From Blakeslea trispora (lineage: Eukaryota; Mucoromycota; Mucoromycetes; Mucorales; Choanephoraceae): a DNA stretch of 64,000 nt. The DNA lies in NCBI GenBank assembly GCA_025331445.1, contig JAIWNE010000016.1, positions 248,001 to 312,000 on the forward strand, in the 5' to 3' direction. Under the pieces are notes generated by a model, which had not been told where the DNA came from, did not search any database, and was given only the letters and a program-made list of their open reading frames with translations. Shown here piece after piece: positions 12,341 through 24,474 of the stretch. Every line of letters begins with the position of its first letter. Position 1 is the stretch's first letter. The translations under genes and the position numbers were made by a program.

Positions 12341-13467
12341 ATGGGCAAAGACTACTATTCTATTCTGGGCATTTCTAGAGACGCCGATGATGATACAATC
12401 AAGAAAGCTTACCGTAAATTAGGTATGTTTATTATTTAGCATAAATCATATAAAGTCGAGACTAACTTATCATTGTAGCACTCAAATGGCATCCTGACAG
12501 AAACAAAGACAAACCCGAAGTTGCCAACACAAAGTTCCAGGAAATCGGTGAAGCTTATGAAGTCTTGAGTGATAAGAACAAGCGCGCTATATTCGATCAA
12601 TATGGTGAAGAAGGCCTCAAAGGTAGCGCACCTCCTCCTGGTGCAGATGGCGCGGGTGGATTCCCTGGTGCTGGTGCTGGAGGCTTCCCTGGTGGAGGCA
12701 CTTTCCATTTCTCTTCAAACGGCGGAGGCTTCCATCCTTCCGATGCTGACGATATCTTTAAACACTTCTTTTCTTCTTTCGGAGGTAGTGGTATGGATGA
12801 TTTCGGCATGAGCGGTATGGGCGGTGGCATGGGCGGCATGCCTGGCGGATTCTCTTTCAGCAGCAGTGGTATGCCTGGTGGTAGTTCATCACGTCGCTTC
12901 AGAACACAACCCCAAGAACCCGAAAAGCCACCAGCCATCAAGCGCTCCTTACCTCTTTCTCTTGAAGAACTTTACAAAGGCACTGTCAAGCGTTTGAAGG
13001 TAACACGTAAATTGCGTGATGGTTCTACAGGTCGTCCCGTATCCACAGACAAGATTCTGTCTATCAACGTAAAAGCTGGCTGGAAGGCCGGCACAAAGAT
13101 TCGTTTCCCAGGAGAAGGCGATGAACTCGAAAATGGTCAGACTCAAGATATAGAATTTGTTGTAGAAGAAAAACCTCATGCTGTATACAAACGTGAAGGT
13201 GATAACTTGCGCATCACAGTTTCCCTCAGTTTAGCTGAAGCCTTGACTGGCTTCCAAAAGACTATCAAGACCCTTGATGATCGTACATTAAGCGTCAGCA
13301 ACACCAAATCTGTGGTTCAGCCTGGTCAAGAATCACGCGTCCCTAATGAAGGCATGCCCAACTCCAAGACAGGAAAGAAAGGTGATTTGATTATCACCTA
13401 TGAAGTCAAGTTCCCAACCACTTTATCAGAACAACAAAAAGATGGTATCAAGAACCTGCTTGCTTAA
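12341..13467 (+). CDS. SIS1: Class B J-protein (Sis1/DNAJB type) Hsp40 co-chaperone
   Basis: Stimulates Hsp70 ATPase and delivers clients. Exons 12341-12422 and 12479-13467 give 356 residues. The J domain occupies residues 1-70, with the HPD triad in [13 protein letters not shown] Gly/Phe/Met-rich region follows (about 75-185: [32 protein letters not shown]), then two beta-sandwich C-terminal domains starting at [20 protein letters not shown] and a C-terminal dimerisation stretch. There is no CxxCxGxG zinc region, which separates it from class A (Ydj1). Length and order match Sis1. It should act in the cytosol and nucleus, since there is no targeting sequence or ER-retention signal. The gene follows RPS23 on the same strand. 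Confidence 0.93.
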
Positions 13468-13628
13468 AAAATGTATACTTGATAACGCTTTATATCCACT
13501 ACCTCTTTTGTAAATATTTATTTTAATAAATGGCTCAGTATCTCTTTTTAGTTGAATTATGCCAAAACTTTCTTTGTTTAACTATGTTATGCCATAGACT
13601 CCCTTAAGAAAAACACTATTGAATGGCT

Positions 13629-16188
13629 TTAAAGTTTAGCAGCCTTGATATATTCTAGATTGTTTCCTCGATGAACAATTTGAAGCACAGCATTCTATAA
13701 GTTTTTAGTTTAATATCTTGTCTGTTCATAATTGCCATTTCTTACTTGAAGTTTAGCAAGCTCTTGACCTTTGTTTAAAGGGTTTTTCTGAACAGCTTCC
13801 CATAAGGCTTCATAGGCACGTCCATCGTATTTTCCTAAAGCTGAATTAAGCGTTTTGTCGCTAAATCCAAAACTGTCAACTAAAGGAACAGCATGAATAG
13901 AAATTTCGGCTACTAGCTTTCGATAAATGCTGTTCAACTGATCCAAGTCTGAAGGATTGATAGTCGATGTAGACAAAAAAGTGGCCAAGCTTGAGTTGAG
14001 AATTGTGGAAAGAGCAAACTTTAAAAGAAGTTACTAATTAGGGTGGGTTTCCTCAAATACAAATGTACGATAATTTACCATATCCGAAAGCGATTTGATA
14101 ACCGAAAGTAATGCTTTGTGCTCAGAAGATTCGATAACAGATAATCTGTTGACAAATTCATTCATAACCAAGTATTCTGCATGTGCAAGATTGACAGCCC
14201 AGCAGTCCATGTTGAGCTCAGACCATGGTATATTTTTTTTAAGTTGCTGAGCAAGATTGGCTACTAGTCGAGCTGCACGAATGCCAAAGAGCTTGAGTTG
14301 TATCTTTGGTTCAGTGATCTGCTGTCCTACATCGGAGAACTTAAAAGTCCCCTTGTCTTTCAAGAGATGCAGATAACTAACAGTATCAGACAAAATAGGT
14401 TTTCCATTCAATACAAGTGACAATTGCTTGAGCAAATATCGAGCTGTTTGTTGACTCAATACATAATTGTCACCTTCATAGGTATTGGAAGGCACATTAG
14501 TAGCAAACAAGTCTGACAGACCACTAAAATACGAATAACCGTGACCACCCATACATTTACGAGACTCCTCAACTCCATCCGTTGATCGTCGCGTACCCCA
14601 ACTTTTGAGGGCACATGCAGTAGCATGCATTTCTGGCAACAAACTAGCGTTATTGGTCTCGAGTTGGTTGAGTAACTGATTGAAGCGCTCAAGGAGAGTA
14701 TCTCCTGTAAAGATTATGCCATAAGCTGTAGCCAAGAGTGGCATCAGACGATGCTGAACAGATGAATAAGTAATGACCTGGGCTTCTAGTCCACTGTTGT
14801 CATTTTCTCTGTTGAACTGACGACGCACAGTACAGTAACGGATAGCAATCGTGACAGCTTGAGCAAGGCTCCAGCCTGCACCTTCCACGATATCGACACG
14901 GAGTTTCACCATACTACCGTAAGATAGCTTGTCATGCACTGGGGGCAGATATTTGCCTTCGGGTGTAACTTTGGCAAACTTCATCAGCATATTGTCGCGA
15001 GGAATACGGACATGATCAAAAATAACATCTAAAGACTTGAGTCAGTTATCTTGTTTGAATATGATCAATTTGAGTTACTTACAGCCATTGTCCACTGTTG
15101 CAAAACCACCGTAAGCTTTAGGTCCTATGTCCCCCACTTGAATGCCTTTCAAAGGTTTCAAGTCGACTAGTAGAATTGAATTTGAGTTTCCAAGCTATCA
15201 AGAATTTGATCTGTAGGATCTTACCAGGTGATCTGATAGGCACAATGAAAAGATGAGGTCCATAAGATTTTCCTGATATCACTAGTTGAGCCTGACAAAA
15301 GAAATTATGAGTTGCTGCAAAAATAAGAAAAAAAACAAAGGGACGCTTACTTGGACTACAGCATGTGTGCTGGTTACCCCCAATCCACCAATCCACCATT
15401 TTGCTGCCTAAAAATACAAAATAAGTCTTTTTTTTTTTTCTAGATATATCAAACTGTTGGCTCAACTGCCTACCGTAATATCAGGAGTATGTATGATGAA
15501 CTCTTGAGTCTTTTGATCATAAGAAGCGAGTGTACCAAGTCCCATTACATTTGAGCCATGACTTTAATGAAGGATTGAGAAAAGGTTTGAATTAAAAAAT
15601 AAAGATGATTACCTCAACTCGGTTTGAGCATAACATCCGAGAATAGCATGTCGCTTAGAAGCTGTATACCATTTATCAACTTGCTCTTGTGTCCCTTGAG
15701 CCTTAATGACAGCCATGAAAGCCGAATAATGAAGCGATAGCTACTTCTCTTTTCAATAAGCGGATTTTTTTTCTCAAGTTCATGTACTCACAGGTGTTAG
15801 CATTTGAACTTGTCTCGCTAAAATAGCAAAATCTCTGTCTGACATCTTCATCTCTTCAGCTATTTCGATAAGTCTTTTGCTTATTAACAGAGAGTGGTGT
15901 AGTTGCTATATTTGAAGAAAAGCGTGTATATGTGTTACATGAAGGTAGGTTTCATCAGTATAATGATTTTAACTTTTTTAGATTATATACCTCTGGACGA
16001 CCCTGAAATGGTATTTGAGATTTACTAAATATAGGTTCACTCTCAACAATAGACCTCATCTTATCAACTTTTTCTATTCTGCCTAAAGAGCCATAGATTA
16101 ATTGACGCATGGCCATTGGTGAAAAAAAAGCTCGATTACGAGCTTCCTGTAGATCATTTGTCATCTGTATGAGGTGCTTGTTGTTCAT
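13629..16188 (-). CDS. Acyl-CoA oxidase, peroxisomal (PTS1)
   Basis: First step of peroxisomal beta-oxidation: FAD-dependent oxidation of acyl-CoA, producing H2O2. Ten exons: 16188-15991, 15905-15792, 15740-15613, 15561-15474, 15407-15351, 15291-15225, 15166-15083, 15028-14079, 14018-13746 and 13694-13629. All are in phase, giving 674 residues, the usual length. Family blocks in order: GCYAQTELSHGSNVMGLGTLASYD, EFIIHTPDITAAKWWIGGLG, GKSYGPHLFIVPIR, VGDIGPKAYGGFATVDNGYVIFDHVRIPRDNML, SRKCMGGHGYS and NTYEGDNYVLSQQTARYLLK. The C-terminus, IKAAKL, is a type 1 peroxisomal targeting tripeptide. The start ATG (MNNKHL) is the first in frame after an AT-rich leader. It is head-to-tail with the DGAT1-type gene, so oxidation and storage genes adjoin. 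Confidence 0.94.
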
Positions 16189-16388
16189 TATTCGATAATT
16201 GAATAGAAAGATAAAAGAGAGAGACAAAATAAAAGAAGAAAAACAAAAAAAAAAGGAAAGGCTTTTCCCATTTAAATATCCTGTTAATTCATAATTTTAT
16301 GTGGGTAGTACATGGACAGGAGAGAAAAATATTCACAGAAGTCATACATTGATTTACGTGATTGCATTCACACGAAAACGTTAATGGT

Positions 16389-18066
16389 TTAGGCAGTTGT
16401 GGTTGCTAATTTATGCGTGACAGTCCATTGATAGTAATAAAGCAATGCAATAGTAGGCTGTCCGACAACACAGAACACAATCCTAAACAAAAAAAAAATG
16501 TTAATTAAGGTCTTTACATTTCTTTCAAGTATAGCTTACCAGAAAATAGTGTTTCCAAGAGAAGTACCTTTGCCTCTCCATTTTTCTATAGAATGAGTGA
16601 GAGCAATCAAAGGGATCTGACCAAGCATGCCCCAAAAGGCAAAGCCTGTAAGTGAATGGGTAGGAATACCAACAAGTACTTCGTGTAGCACAGCACTCAC
16701 GAAAAAAACCCAAAGCTGACATAAGGCAGGAGGTACACCACGTTGAACTGCAGGGATATAAACATGTCTCTTAAAAAACAAATAGACTGGTCTGTTCCAT
16801 AGACGCCAATAAGTAGCCAAATTACCAGAGTTCCACCAGGCCAAATAGAATGTACGATCACCAAAACAAAGCAATTCACTCAAGGCATTCAAGAATGCAT
16901 GGAACAAAGCATAAAACATGAGGAGCCAAATGACAACAGCCGTTGTGGATAGTTTCAAGACACGTTCAATAATGGTCACTAACTTTTTATCTTCTAAAGC
17001 TTGAATCGAATTGGCCAATGTTGGCTTTGCATACTGCTCAGCAAGCACATACATCATCACTAGACAGGTAAACAATTCGCCAACACGTTTCAAAAAAAAT
17101 GTCTTGCGGAATTTAGGAGACCGAGGATACGAAGGTTGGTAGCACAAAGTGGGCGCGAAGAAGAAGTATAACAAGTTGTTAGCGTTGATGTTGTTGGGAT
17201 AGGCCACCTCTTTTGTATAGAATTCTTCAGATCCTGGCTTCCCAGAAACATATGTCTGACGCAATTCGTGGTTGACAAGTGCGAATGAAGTAAGCTTAAG
17301 GAAGGATACCAAACAAATGACCAACACAAAAGAGCCAACTAGTTAAGGGGAATACGTTAGTATTTTCAACACACCAAATTTGGTATTGGGTTGACACTTA
17401 CCCAATGGATGATAGATTTTCGTGTAGACAATGTAAGAAGGGAAAGTAAGCAAAACTAAGAGATGACATATATGTGTTACGGTCACTACTCTCTCCAAGA
17501 CGGCCAGCTTCTTCATGTAGTCAGGCTTTGTATCTTTGGCTGCTGTAGCTAGTTTACCCATGCCATACTCTACAATAAGTGAGATGGATAGACTGAAAGG
17601 AACAGAAAGCCAAGCAACAACAAAATAAAGGTAGTCCTTCAAGGGTATATAACTATGAGGAAATCCAATCAAAAGCCCATATTTCATCCAATTTTCAATA
17701 ATCAGTCGAATGTTGCTTGCACCTAATACAAGCACTAAAGCGAACAAGTTGTCAGATAACTATCATCATACTAAAAAAAAAAAAAATAAGGTACATACTT
17801 CCTAATCTCAAAAATCCACTATAATTTTCAGGTGGTGCTTCTTTGGACAACACGGAAGCTTTTGTAATGGTATGAATGGGCAAAGTATGGCAGTATTCGG
17901 TATATGATTGGCTGTTTGTCTTCTTTTTGTCTTCTTTTCCCTCTTCGGCGATAGTTGAGACTCTCCTGCTTGTGATGTGTAGATCTCGTCTCTGTCTTGA
18001 ATCGGACTGATCGTCTTCACTATCTGTGACCACCTTGAGTGGCCTTTTGCGGAAATTGGTAGCCAT
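16389..18066 (-). CDS. Diacylglycerol O-acyltransferase, DGAT1/ACAT (MBOAT) family
   Basis: Esterifies diacylglycerol (or a sterol) with acyl-CoA in the ER to make storage lipid. Exons 18066-17799, 17734-17402, 17338-16540 and 16482-16389 give 497 residues, as expected for DGAT1. The N-terminal 90 residues are hydrophilic and basic (FRKRPLKVV, SRQRRDLHITSRR), followed by about nine hydrophobic segments. Signature region: LCFGDRTFYLAWWNSGNLATYWRLWNRPVYLFFKRHVYIP. The catalytic His is expected in VSAVLHEVLVGIPTH. The usual FYxDWWN motif has Ala in place of Asp (FYLAWWN), a change at a highly conserved position. The surrounding W..WN.P pattern favours DGAT1 over sterol acyltransferase, but substrate is inferred. 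Its neighbours are acyl-CoA oxidase and another MBOAT gene. Confidence 0.88.
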
Positions 18067-19719
18067 ACTTTCTTTCTTTTTGGTTCCCGAGTAAGAAGAA
18101 AAGAGAGAAGGAAGGAAGGTAGAACAGAGATAAAGAAATACTATTTCGTTTTCGTCTTTTGAAACACCGTTACAGATCATCACATGTTTGTCAGAAAAAG
18201 TATGGCCACATAACCATATTTGGGGAAAATTTATTTCACTTAATTAAAAGCAGACATTTTATTGCAAGAAGCGAGATAATTAGCAGAGGACAACACTGTA
18301 CTCGAATTAAGCCTGGGTTTATAGCAAATACAGTCTGATGGCTTTTTTGGACATCAAACATGTAACAGATTTTGATTTGCATATGATTCAAAGAAAAACT
18401 ACCAGGCCACACACACATCCAAAGAAAGTTTTAAAGTAAGCAGTTGCTTGTGTAATCAAAGAATTCAATTGACACGACCAATGAAACACACTGGCTCAGT
18501 ATATATACATGTCTATGAACTGCAATCTGATTTAAAGAGTGGTTAGCTTATATTCGAACATTTGCTGAACAAAAAAAAAGAAAGACTTGGTACTCTGATG
18601 TCAAATGTTTTTTATGGGTATAAAGAAAAAAGAAAGGTGTACGTATAAATAGGTATGACTTGTTACTTGATGATATGAAATACAGCATCTAAATGAAAGA
18701 CAAAAAAAAAGCTTAAAATGAAAGAGACATTGTCGGTGTTTGATTGTTCTGCATAAATAATAGATTAATGATTAGATGTCAAGGGTTATTATCAATAGAG
18801 CAGCCTTTGTTTCTATGCCAAAGATTAACCATATGTATTACCTATTGTGAATTGGAACAGTTCATGACAAAGTGTATATAAATGCTAATCTTACAAACTT
18901 ACTAGACCCATCCATTTAGTTTCGAATATGGCCCAATCTATTATCAAGATGATTGTGCTTGAGCTTTAATTGAATAGCATTTCAGGCACTAGAGATTCGA
19001 TTAAATTGCTTAGTATCGAGTTTGGATACGATTTTCATCTAATGTAAAAAGTAAGGGATTTCACTAAACAGCATTTAAAAAGTTTCATTTGGGGGTTATT
19101 GTTAATGACGATAACTTTTTTTCAGAAATTATAAAGTAAAACGTCATAAAAAACAAAGACAAAGTAGAGGATGTGCTATTTTTTTTTGAATATGTGTCTA
19201 CGTTATTAATTTGAAGTTTGGTTGCATAAAAAAGAGATCGACAACAATATTGTTAAAGACAATGGAATTTGACCAGTGCAGTCTCGGCAAGAAACCGCGA
19301 CCAGCATTTGAAGAGTACGTTTTTCGCGTTGATATCTATTAGAAGCCTTATTGATGACTCGAAGAAGAAAGAGAGACCCAATGAAATGAAAGACTTGACA
19401 GCTTCAGATTTGGTAAAATCAATTCAGTATGCCTGAATGAACTTTGGTTACACCATAACTATTTATCCTTATCCTACAGACACTGCATAAAAACAAACAA
19501 AGTTGACACTTACTGTTTTGTTGTCTACGATTTCTATTTATTCAAATACATGTCTTTATGCATGGGATAGAGAGGTAGAGGGGATGTATAAAAGAAGCAG
19601 TCTATCATAAGGGGTATAATCTGTCTTTATTTTTTTTCAATGAACGATTTTCAGATACCTCTTGCTACTGCGTATTTTTTTTTTATTTCTACTTCTTTTA
19701 CTTGCTCTCTTTTAAAAAG
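18067..19719. other. Intergenic, 1.65 kb between divergent acyltransferase genes
   Basis: Divergent promoter region of the DGAT1-type (-) and wax-synthase-like (+) genes. Mostly AT-rich. Near 19262-19435 the plus strand reads MEFDQCSLGKKPRPAFEE and, after a 31-base gap with possible splice sites, LIDDSKKKERPNEMKDLTASDLV to a stop. This is protein-like but too short and ambiguous to call a gene. No RNA gene seen. Confidence 0.45.
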
Positions 19720-20931
19720 ATGTCATATCAACATTCATATGTCACTTATATTAAACTACCTTCTACTAAGGTTTTGCCTGTTCCCTCCTTGGTCGCTATG
19801 TATAGTCTAACGCTAGTAATTGACTATCTTCTTGTTCGTAATGAAAAAAGACTGTCATCCATCATTCCTCCCTTCTTATTACGCTCCCTCATTGGTGTCT
19901 ATCATTTCATTCTACCACTGTATTTTGATTCAAAATACGAAATTGCAAACATTTCTTTCATGTTACAGCCCTGGATCTATGCTATTCAAATCTTCTTCTT
20001 GACAGAGTCAGGCATCAGTTTAAGAGAATGGATTCCAATGATGATAAAGATTGGCACTTTTCAAGATGAAACTCCAAACACATTGTCAAATAATGACGTC
20101 CGACTTGGTGGGATGAAGAAATTGCTGCGGGGTACAGCAAAACTTGTATTTATGCGATTGGTCCTAGATCAGTTCTTACCTAAAGATCTTTCAATCATTC
20201 TCCATTATCCGGTTTACAATCCAAAAGCCATGTTCTTGACTTATGTATTAGCCATGCGTATTTATTGTATGATGAGCCTAGTTGATGTATTGATGGGTCT
20301 ATTGCAAATAGTGTTCCTGGTTCGTTTTCAAGATTTGTTTGATAACCCTTTCATGTCTTCTAGGTATGTTACAAATCTTTTTTGTTGGTCTAGAATATAT
20401 CTAATTTCCTCGTTTGTTTGTCACACATTTTAGTCCCAAAGATTTCTGGAAGTAAGTTTGTATCCATTGAAGGCACTTTAGATGAATCTGATATTCAAGT
20501 TTAAAATCAATGATAGTCGAAGATGGAATAGAGCTGTTAGCCGTATGTTCAATCGCTTTATATTCTCTAGAGCGATGACAAGCAAAAAGAAAAAAGAGAT
20601 GAAAGAAGACTCAAAAGAACGCTCATCCCTCTTGTCTTCTCCGTTGATTTGTGGTCTAGTTGTGTTTTTTATTAGCGGCATATTCCATGACTTTATGATT
20701 GGAGCAGCCACTCGAGTCATCACTCTTGAAATGACTGTGTTCTTCATGATTCATGGCTTTGCAGTAGCACTTGAGACCACCTTACTGAAGAGGATAAATT
20801 TACCTAATGGCCTGGTATTTCGAGCAGCATGTCATGTATTCACAACACTTTTCTTTATTGTTACTGGCCGCCTTTTCTTGAATCCGATTCTACAGAGTCC
20901 TATTTTTTTGAGGTTAGCAAATCGCTTTTAA
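19720..20931 (+). CDS. Wax-synthase-like membrane-bound O-acyltransferase
   Basis: Exons 19720-20363, 20434-20451 (18 bases) and 20517-20931 give 358 residues. About seven to eight hydrophobic segments are visible. Two features mark the wax-synthase-type MBOAT family: KDFWNRRWNRAVSRMFNRF, in which the three-exon junction rebuilds the FW..RWN motif, and a membrane His in FFISGIFHDFMIGAATR, the presumed catalytic residue. Family members transfer acyl groups to alcohols in the ER membrane; the real substrate here is unknown. A basic cytosolic loop (TSKKKKEMKEDSKER) separates the two motifs. It is divergent from the DGAT1-type gene, so both may draw on one control region. The frame is intact and all introns are GT..AG. 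Confidence 0.82.
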
Positions 20932-21179
20932 CTGAAATAAATTCTTCAAGCAACATCCTCCTAAAAAGAGATCATATTTAGTAACCTTATTAAAATTGGC
21001 TCTGTATAAAACACGCGTGTACATGCAGACGAAAAAAAAAAAAGACTACACATTGGACAAAACTTTTAACTTTGACAACAAAGGTCAGAAATGAAATTCG
21101 TGGATACAAAAGATTGAGACATCTCTATTTAAAACAAGTGCTCTTTGCTTTATTTTACGTTTTCACCATCATTTCAAAT

Positions 21180-21479
21180 ATGCGTTTCATTGAATTATTA
21201 GTTGCTACCTCTATCGCCATTACTGCTGTTCATGCTATGCCTGCTAACCGTAAGTGAATTTGAAGCTATGACAACAGTTGATAGGCTAATGGTGCTTTCT
21301 ATCTATAAAAATTAGAGGGTATTAACTTGGGCAACATCAATTTGGATCTTGGCTCCAAAAACAATGTTGGTAACGACAATGCCCATGTCGTCAAGGAAAG
21401 CAACAGCAGACGTGAAACTAATATCAACGATAATGATTCCGTTGTTTTCAACATTGGTTCCAACAACCACAACAACTAA
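21180..21479 (+). CDS. Small secreted Asn/Gly-rich protein
   Basis: Exons 21180-21249 and 21316-21479 give 77 residues. The first 20 residues (MRFIELLVATSIAITAVHA) are a clear signal peptide with an AHA-type cleavage context. The mature part, about 57 residues, is hydrophilic and rich in Asn, Gly and Asp (GINLGNINLDLGSKNNVGNDN, ending FNIGSNNHNN). It contains one dibasic-like site (SRRETN) and no Cys. No family recognised. The size and signal peptide resemble small secreted proteins of fungi, but there is no disulphide framework. The upstream ATG at 21072 lies in a different reading context without a signal peptide and was not used. Confidence 0.65.
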
Positions 21480-21759
21480 GAAGATATCTCAATTACTGTT
21501 AGTCCAATTTAGAAATAAAGTATCCCCATTCTTGTGTATATTTCTTTCTCTCTCTTGTAAACTTCCTTCAATCAAGCAAAAAAAGCTATCCGTATAACGA
21601 GGATGGAAATCACTATACCAAATCAGAGATCAATAACCCACTACGACTATTCTTTTTATTTTCCTTGTTTTTTGATGCTTTTTTTTTCTCTTTCTCTCCT
21701 TCAGCTGTCTTTTTTTGTATAAATGTATTAAATATATTTTTCATGTATTTACTCTAAAA

Positions 21760-23586
21760 TTACAAAGAGACAGAGTCGGCATATGGCAAGCGGTTGAGAT
21801 CACCAAGAGCAATGGTGGTGAGCTTGCTCTTGAACAACTTTTCAGCAGCCTGTTTGAAAAAAAATAGGGTCAATAAAAATCAACAACAAAAAACAACTCT
21901 GTTTTCACTTACTTGAGCAACATCAGAGGCGGAAACCTTTTCAATGGCGGCAATAGCTTCAGAGGTAGAAGCGTACTTACCGTTTTGGAGAGCCTAAAAA
22001 ATGAAAAAACATGGTGAGTGGCTATAGGAATAATGAATTTCAAATGACTTACGTAAACACCGAGAGTTTCGGCACGATCAAGACGAGTTTGGATGTTAGC
22101 GGTGGCAGCAAACTTGGCTTGAGCAACAGCTCTGCTGAAGTCTTCAGAAGACAAGTTCTTGGCAGCCTTCAATTGTTCGGCAGCAGCAGCGACGGCAGCA
22201 GCGGCTTCAGATGTGGAGGCAGAAACTTGAACACCAAAGAGACCAGCATCAGAGTAACCCAAGTTGAAGGCCTTGATAGAAGCATCAGAGAACTTGGCGG
22301 AGGCTTGAGCAAGAATACCAGAAGCAGCAGTGTTCTTGACAATAGCTTCACCACCGAGAGCGAAACGGAGAACTTGAAGAGCAGCGTATTCAGCAGAGTT
22401 AGCAGCAGCACCTTCGAAAGCCAAGACGAATTCGCCGTTAGCAGAGACAGATTCAATACGAGATTCACCACCGTAGTACTTGGTGCTGGCCAAGTTGAGG
22501 TTACCAGCAGGGAGGTTGAAGTAAGTCTCAGCCAATTGTTCAAGAGTTTCGTGCTCAACACCAGTACCAACAAGGGCAACATTGCCTTGAGTGAAAAGTT
22601 CTTGAGCAAAGGCCTTGACGGTAGCATTCTTAATGTGAGCAGTAGGCTTGGCGAAGATGGAGTTACCAAGACCGTTACGGAAAGCGGTTTGGTGAGCAGC
22701 TTCAATAGCAGTGATTTCAGAGTTGGAGAAAGCACTGGCAGATTCAGCAGCAGTTTGACGAGCAACATCAACGAATTCGTGGTCTTGGAACTTTTGCTTA
22801 GTAACAACGTCACCCAAAAGCTCAGCAAACAATTCACTAAAAACACCATTATAAATTAGTATCTCATCCGCTTTCTCTCTCCTCTTTCTTTTGTAACTTA
22901 CACATCTTCCTTCAAGAGTTCAGCAGAGTAAACAAGAGCTTCATGAGAAACGTTGGAAGACAAAACACCACCAGCAAGTTCGGCTTCACGAGCAATACGG
23001 AAAGCAGTACGGTTAGCGTTGTTCTAAGAGAGAGATAAAGTACATGTTAGTACATGGCCACTTGAAGGTTGCTCGAATGTGCGCTTGTTGTTCAAAGAAA
23101 AAAAGATCCAGATGGTGAAAATAGCTATGCTCACACAATTGTTGTCTTTTTGCTATGGCTCTATCTAATCAGTCTAATGTCGCTTTCTCTCTTTCTTTCT
23201 TATCTCGTTCTAATGTCTCTAAATGATCGCAACTACGTTTCTGACATGATTCTAATCTTTCTCCATCTGATTCTTTTTTTTCTTTGATTATTGGCGCACA
23301 TTCGAACTAGAAGTACTGATCTTCTTTGAGCTGTATTTTCTTGTGTAAAAAGAATTACCTTGAAGCCATAGTTCTTCAAGAAGTGAGCGACACCAGCGTT
23401 GTTGGCTGATTCAGCTCTAGCACCACCGTTGACAACGACAGCCAAAGAAGCAGTTTGACCAGGTTCTTGGTTGGAAACAACCTTGACACCGTTGGCGGCA
23501 GTGCTGATTTGGTTGGCAGTGGCAGCAGTGGCATAGGTAGCCTTGGAGGCAGTGCTGATAATGGCTTTACGAGAGGCGGCCAACAT
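21760..23586 (-). CDS. QCR2: Cytochrome bc1 complex core protein 2 (QCR2)
   Basis: Core subunit of mitochondrial respiratory complex III. Exons 23586-23359, 23023-22902, 22836-22053, 21993-21913 and 21849-21760 give 434 residues. The N-terminus (MLAASRKAIISTASKATYATAA) is an import presequence. Two peptidase M16-like halves follow: GARAESANNAGVAHFLKNYGFKNNANRTAF in the first and GGEAIVKNTAASGILAQA in the second. The HxxEH zinc site of processing peptidases is lost (HFLKN instead), as expected for core 2. The protein is Ala-rich throughout. Introns 1 (335 bases) and 2 (186 bases) are longer than usual here. Opposite-strand open frames are shadows of its GC-richer codons. Confidence 0.9.
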
Positions 23587-24320
23587 GATTGTGATGAAAG
23601 GAATAAGAGTGGGGTGTGTAGTTGCGGGGAAGAAAAAAAATATATAAAAAAGATTAAAACTAGGGCTTGTTGTAGGGCTGCAACGCACACACACACAGAC
23701 TCTCTCTCGCTTTCTCGCTCAGTCGCAGCACCGCCCGATTTTTTTTCTTCGATGCCAATAAATGCGCCCCTCATGTCCTTAAAAAAATAAAAAGTAAGAA
23801 GAGTGAATATTCTCTATGACGCAAACATATATAGCCAATCAGGAAACGAGAAAATTCAGGGCGAGAAATAGTTTAGATCGAGAGGGAACAAATTATTAAA
23901 AAGCAATTGAAAAGTCTGTGTGTGTTTTTTTTACATAATGCTGATGCATTAGTCTCTGTTAAAGATATTCAAACTTTTAACTCAACAAGCAATTGTGAAA
24001 GAAAGACAATAGCAGCAAAATAACCAGAGAAATTCTTTTTAGGGTTTTTTGTGCTACACGACATGAATTCTTGAGTAAAGGATTTATCGTCTTGCAATTG
24101 ACATAAATTAGGTGCTTAGATCATCTTGCTTGTCTTGAATATGACCAATGCTATCTTTAGTATGGATTGCTTTTAGCTCGAAAATGGCGAAACTAGAAGA
24201 AAGCCATACATATTTGACATTGATCCAAATGAGAAGGGAGAGGGCGTCTACATGCAGGTAAATCAGATCTTTTTTTTTCTTTTGAATTTGTACACTGTTT
24301 GAAAGATGTTTTTTTTGCTA
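23587..24320. other. Intergenic, QCR2 upstream region
   Basis: Begins with a CA-repeat and CT-rich stretch (23680-23720) that is probably the QCR2 leader, followed by AT-rich sequence. A short plus-strand peptide near 24190-24260 (ETRRKPYIFDIDPNEKGEG) looks coding-like, but I could not build a gene. Confidence 0.4.
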
Positions 24321-24474
24321 CAATAGTCGTCTTATTTAAGAGTCTTCATACTCTTGAGAGATGCGCTCTTTAATTGAATGGCATTTTAGCGCTTGAAGTG
24401 ATTTAAGTCAAAGAGATTGCTACTCTTATATTGAGAATACTCTTATGTCGCACTCTTAAATTAAGCGACTACTG
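24321..24474. repeat. MITE, 154 bp, pogo/Tc1 type
   Basis: A short element with inverted ends. The left end, CAATAGTCGTCTTATTTAAG, pairs with the right end, whose reverse complement starts CAGTAGTCGCTTAATTTAAG. The match continues through AGAGT and a related CTCTTGAGAG / ATTCTC block. TA dinucleotides flank both sides (24319-24320 and 24475-24476). There is no coding capacity. The CAGTAGTCGC-type end resembles termini of fungal pogo/Fot-type elements, which I infer mobilised it. No autonomous partner is visible in the window. Confidence 0.75.

Noticed and set aside
19262..19435. Two-exon mini gene (MEFDQCSLGKKPRPAFEE plus LIDDSKKKERP...)
   Set aside because: Needs a 31-base intron, shorter than any other here, and yields under 50 residues with no family; noted only as a coding-like patch.
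22011..22859. 282-codon plus-strand frame opposite QCR2
   Set aside because: A shadow of the Ala-rich QCR2 exon 3; Ser/Val-rich with no family features, while the minus strand reads a clear complex III protein.
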